A DNA stretch of 64,000 bases. It comes from Terriglobia bacterium. GTDB lineage: Bacteria > Acidobacteriota > Terriglobia > Bryobacterales > Bryobacteraceae. Shown piece by piece: positions 61,987 through 64,000 of the stretch. Location of the stretch: positions 1 to 64,000 of the forward strand of contig JAJPIT010000081.1 of assembly GCA_021324615.1 (NCBI GenBank). The letters are read 5' to 3'. The notes beneath the pieces were generated by a model. That model saw only the letters and a list, made by a program, of their open reading frames with translations, was not told the DNA's origin and searched no databases. A program made the position numbers and the translations under genes. Every line of letters starts with the position of its first letter. Positions within the stretch are counted from its first letter, which is position 1.

Positions 61987-63678
61987 TTACGGGCGCGGGC
62001 CGCCGCTATTGCCGGCGGCGGTTCGGCGCCAGAGGACGAAGCACGGGCGGCGGTCGGTTGGGGGCTCGAAGCGGAGGGTCCAATCATCCAGGCGCGCAAC
62101 TTCGCGGTAGTTAGGAGCTGGCGCGTCGTTCGATGCGGCGCCGCAGTCGATACCAGCGAGGACGAATTCCGGCGGGTTTTCCAATAATTCAGACACATTT
62201 TCGTTTGAGCGCACCACGCCGGAGCGGAAGTAATAGGTGTTCAGATCCGATTGCGGTCCGGTGAGGAGAATCGGGCGCGAGCCGATAAGGGAAGCGGTCT
62301 CGCGCAGGGGCGGGTTGCCGATCACCCAGTACGGCCAATAAGCAAATCCGGAGTTTATTAAAAACATAGCGGCGATGATGGCTGCAGCCGCGCGCCGCAA
62401 CGGGTCCGCCGGCCAGTTGCCGCCGAGAAAGAAAGCCAGCCCGAGGAGAAACGGAAAAATTACTGGCAGCAAAATGCGAGGAGCCGTCTCCTGTCCGGTG
62501 AGGAGGAACGCGGCCAGTTCGAGCGCGGCGGGGGCGGCGACCGCGGCGATAAGCGATAGATCTTTCCGCGCGGAATAAAGGCCGATCAGCGCGGCAGCCG
62601 CGGTCGCGGCGCTCAGCAGAACCTCTGGTCCACCCGCGGCAAAATTGAGCACGGGCAAATATAAATCCCGCAGCGGCAACATATCGACTCGGGATCTTCG
62701 CGAGTACTCCATCACCTGGGGAATGACCAAGGCGCTGATGAGTAAGCCGCCCAAAGCACCCCAGACGGCTACCCAAAAACCGCGTAACGGCGCGGCGGTG
62801 TCCTGGCGCGAGGAGCGCAAAAACCGCGCGGAGAGAAACCATACGGCGGCGGCGGTTGCGTGGGTAATCGGAAGAACCAGCATCGGCAGCAGGAATCCGC
62901 AGGCCACCGAAGACGCGATAACGTAGGCGATCGCCACCCGCGCGTCGAACTCGCGCCAAACGGCGCACATCAGGAAGCAGGCGATAAAACCGAATGTGAA
63001 TGCGCCGGCATAACCCCTGGCTTGGTCCGCATAGGACACGCAGCGGAAATGGATCACCGCGAGGGCCGCCATTAAGACTGTGATGCGACGCGGCAGCGCC
63101 AGCGTTCCGCAAAGATAAATGGCCGGCGGCGCCGCGCATCCCAGCAGCAGCGACGGAAGGCGCAGCTCCCACTCATGCGTGCCGATGAGTTTCGCCGAGA
63201 AAAACATGAGCAGTGAGTTCAGCAGGTGATTATTTCCGTCGGAGGCGAAGGCGAAGATCACCGGGAGTCCGCGCCGAACAACGCGGACGTACGTATTCAA
63301 CTCATCCCACCAGAGGGAACGATTCAGGGTTGGCAAGCGCAACAGCAGAGCAGCGAAGAAAAGGCCCGATGCGGCGATCCAGTCGCGGTTGGTGAGGCTG
63401 AAATTTCTCGGCGGCCGGTCGAGTCGAGAAGCCGCGTACAACTGCCGCCACAGAAAGAAATTAGCAATGGAAAAACAGCTTATCGCCAGCAAGCTAAGCC
63501 GCACCAACTTAACTCCAGCGATCAGACGCAGCCTCAGGCCCTCGGCCATGGCCGGCAGATGCGGCTCAATCCTCGTTTGAGTGAACAACGCCGCGAAAAC
63601 GGCGGTTACGATCGCCAGAACGATCCAGAGGGCTCCGCCGGGGCGGCTGCGCGGTTTCAGCGATCCTCCTTTCGGCAA
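61987..63678 (-). CDS. Multi-membrane glycosyltransferase, GT39/ArnT-like
   Basis: Polytopic protein of 563 residues. First helix LWIVLAIVTAVFAALFTQ; the loop after the third helix has the acidic pair in LWWDELNTYVRVVRRG, the GT-C pattern, with SFSDG-like FASDGNNHLLNSLLMFFSAKLIG. About eleven helices, then a C-terminal tail (RPILLTGPQSDLNTYYFRSGVVR). The frame opens with TTG at 63678; an AGGAGG sits a few codons inside, four bases before a CTG at 63660, so the true start may be this CTG. Same strand as the gene at the right edge. Converges with the secreted pair with a gap of seven bases. Confidence 0.82.
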   Translation of the reverse strand: MPKGGSLKPRSRPGGALWIVLAIVTAVFAALFTQTRIEPHLPAMAEGLRLRLIAGVKLVRLSLLAISCFSIANFFLWRQLYAASRLDRPPRNFSLTNRDWIAASGLFFAALLLRLPTLNRSLWWDELNTYVRVVRRGLPVIFAFASDGNNHLLNSLLMFFSAKLIGTHEWELRLPSLLLGCAAPPAIYLCGTLALPRRITVLMAALAVIHFRCVSYADQARGYAGAFTFGFIACFLMCAVWREFDARVAIAYVIASSVACGFLLPMLVLPITHATAAAVWFLSARFLRSSRQDTAAPLRGFWVAVWGALGGLLISALVIPQVMEYSRRSRVDMLPLRDLYLPVLNFAAGGPEVLLSAATAAAALIGLYSARKDLSLIAAVAAPAALELAAFLLTGQETAPRILLPVIFPFLLGLAFFLGGNWPADPLRRAAAAIIAAMFLINSGFAYWPYWVIGNPPLRETASLIGSRPILLTGPQSDLNTYYFRSGVVRSNENVSELLENPPEFVLAGIDCGAASNDAPAPNYREVARLDDWTLRFEPPTDRRPCFVLWRRTAAGNSGGPRP

Positions 63679-63755
63679 TAGGCTGCCTTTAAATCCAGCC
63701 TTTCAGACGATAATACGCGATCTTGACCGTCTCGACGAGGCGCGTTTGAGGGCGT

Positions 63756-63819
63756 AAGGAGTTCAATCAAATTTACCGGCTAGGCTTCGACTACGTGCGG
63801 TGGCGGAGCGGACGGCAAG
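63756..63819 (+). pseudogene. Truncated second copy of the C-terminus of the large secreted protein
   Basis: This 64-base stretch matches 61917-61980, the last 20 codons and stop of the large secreted gene, without gaps, at 56 of 64 bases. Only one coding change (Val to Ile) and several silent third-base changes occur, and the stop codon has become CAA. That pattern shows the copy was once an expressed paralogue. No start lies before it: an in-frame TGA is at 63747. It sits between the two opposite-strand glycosyltransferase genes. Confidence 0.85.
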
Positions 63820-63856
63820 CCGCACCGGGCCGCGGGGAAGCGCATTCGTTTTTTCG

Positions 63857-64000
63857 CTACGCGAAGCGGCGGCCGCTCATCTTCGAGACGATACCAAGCG
63901 CCGCCGCAGCCGCGGCGATCAGAACGAATGGTTGTAAGGGATAACGATACCGCGGATCCGCCTGTACAAGATAGTAAACCCCGGAATAGAGGAGCAGAAT
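63857..64000 (-). CDS. C-terminal part of a membrane glycosyltransferase-like protein (3' end only)
   Basis: The last 47 codons of a gene running off the right edge, with stop TAG at 63857. They contain a helix, the short loop LVQADPRYRYPLQPF, a further helix VLIAAAAAALGIVS and a basic end (KMSGRRFA). The PRYRYP-x-x-P loop followed by a last helix is usual in dolichyl-phosphate-mannose-type or other GT-C membrane proteins. Same orientation as the glycosyltransferase at 61987, separated from it by the pseudogene remnant. Confidence 0.65.
   Translation of the reverse strand: MLLLYSGVYYLVQADPRYRYPLQPFVLIAAAAAALGIVSKMSGRRFA

Overview
The window reads as chromosome from a GC-rich Acidobacteriota, most probably class Terriglobia, order Bryobacterales (the Solibacter/Bryobacter group). 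The assignment is an inference. It rests on an Oar-like TonB-dependent receptor paired with a VWFA-related protein of the acidobacterial type, several TolB/YVTN propellers, an outer membrane assembly operon, and a bc-type complex whose cytochrome b is fused to c-type domains. There is one tRNA, no rRNA, no CRISPR array and no recognisable insertion sequence or prophage.

Left part (1-17 kb): a c-type cytochrome cut by the window edge; a short-form sugar-1-phosphate nucleotidyltransferase preceded by what looks like the N-terminal stub of a BrkB/YihY gene; a coupled Omp85 (BamA/TamA type) - SurA-like chaperone - TamB operon; a CYTH protein; tRNA-Arg(UCG); a YVTN propeller; and the elongasome cluster mreB-mreC-mreD-mrdA, with no rodA after it.

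Middle (17-43 kb): PilZ, mtnA, grpE-dnaJ (no dnaK), a 2H phosphoesterase, a patatin, an HlyD-type adaptor without its transporter, a PLP decarboxylase, an HD-GYP regulator, a lytic transglycosylase, glutamate formimidoyltransferase, a LytS/LytTR-type two-component pair, a six-domain ribosomal protein S1, a PD40 propeller, and a coupled envelope-stress-like operon (ECF sigma factor, zinc-finger anti-sigma factor with repeats, DUF4097-type adhesin, PDZ protein). An asparagine synthase-like amidotransferase with a GT4 glycosyltransferase follows.

Right part (43-64 kb): a Rieske protein with a fused cytochrome b6/subunit IV/di-haem c; a GT39-like protein; the VWFA + Oar receptor pair; an SDR gene broken by one extra G; a coupled exopolysaccharide trio (O-antigen ligase, GT4, polysaccharide deacetylase); and a locus of two coupled secreted proteins flanked by several opposite-strand multi-membrane glycosyltransferases. 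A 64-base remnant of a second copy of one secreted gene lies at 63.8 kb. This suggests that the secreted-pair plus glycosyltransferase unit was duplicated. It is the most unusual region of the window.

Translational coupling (ATGA, GTGA or TGATG overlaps) is frequent and was used to fix several starts. Functions are assigned from motifs seen in the translations; no database search was possible.
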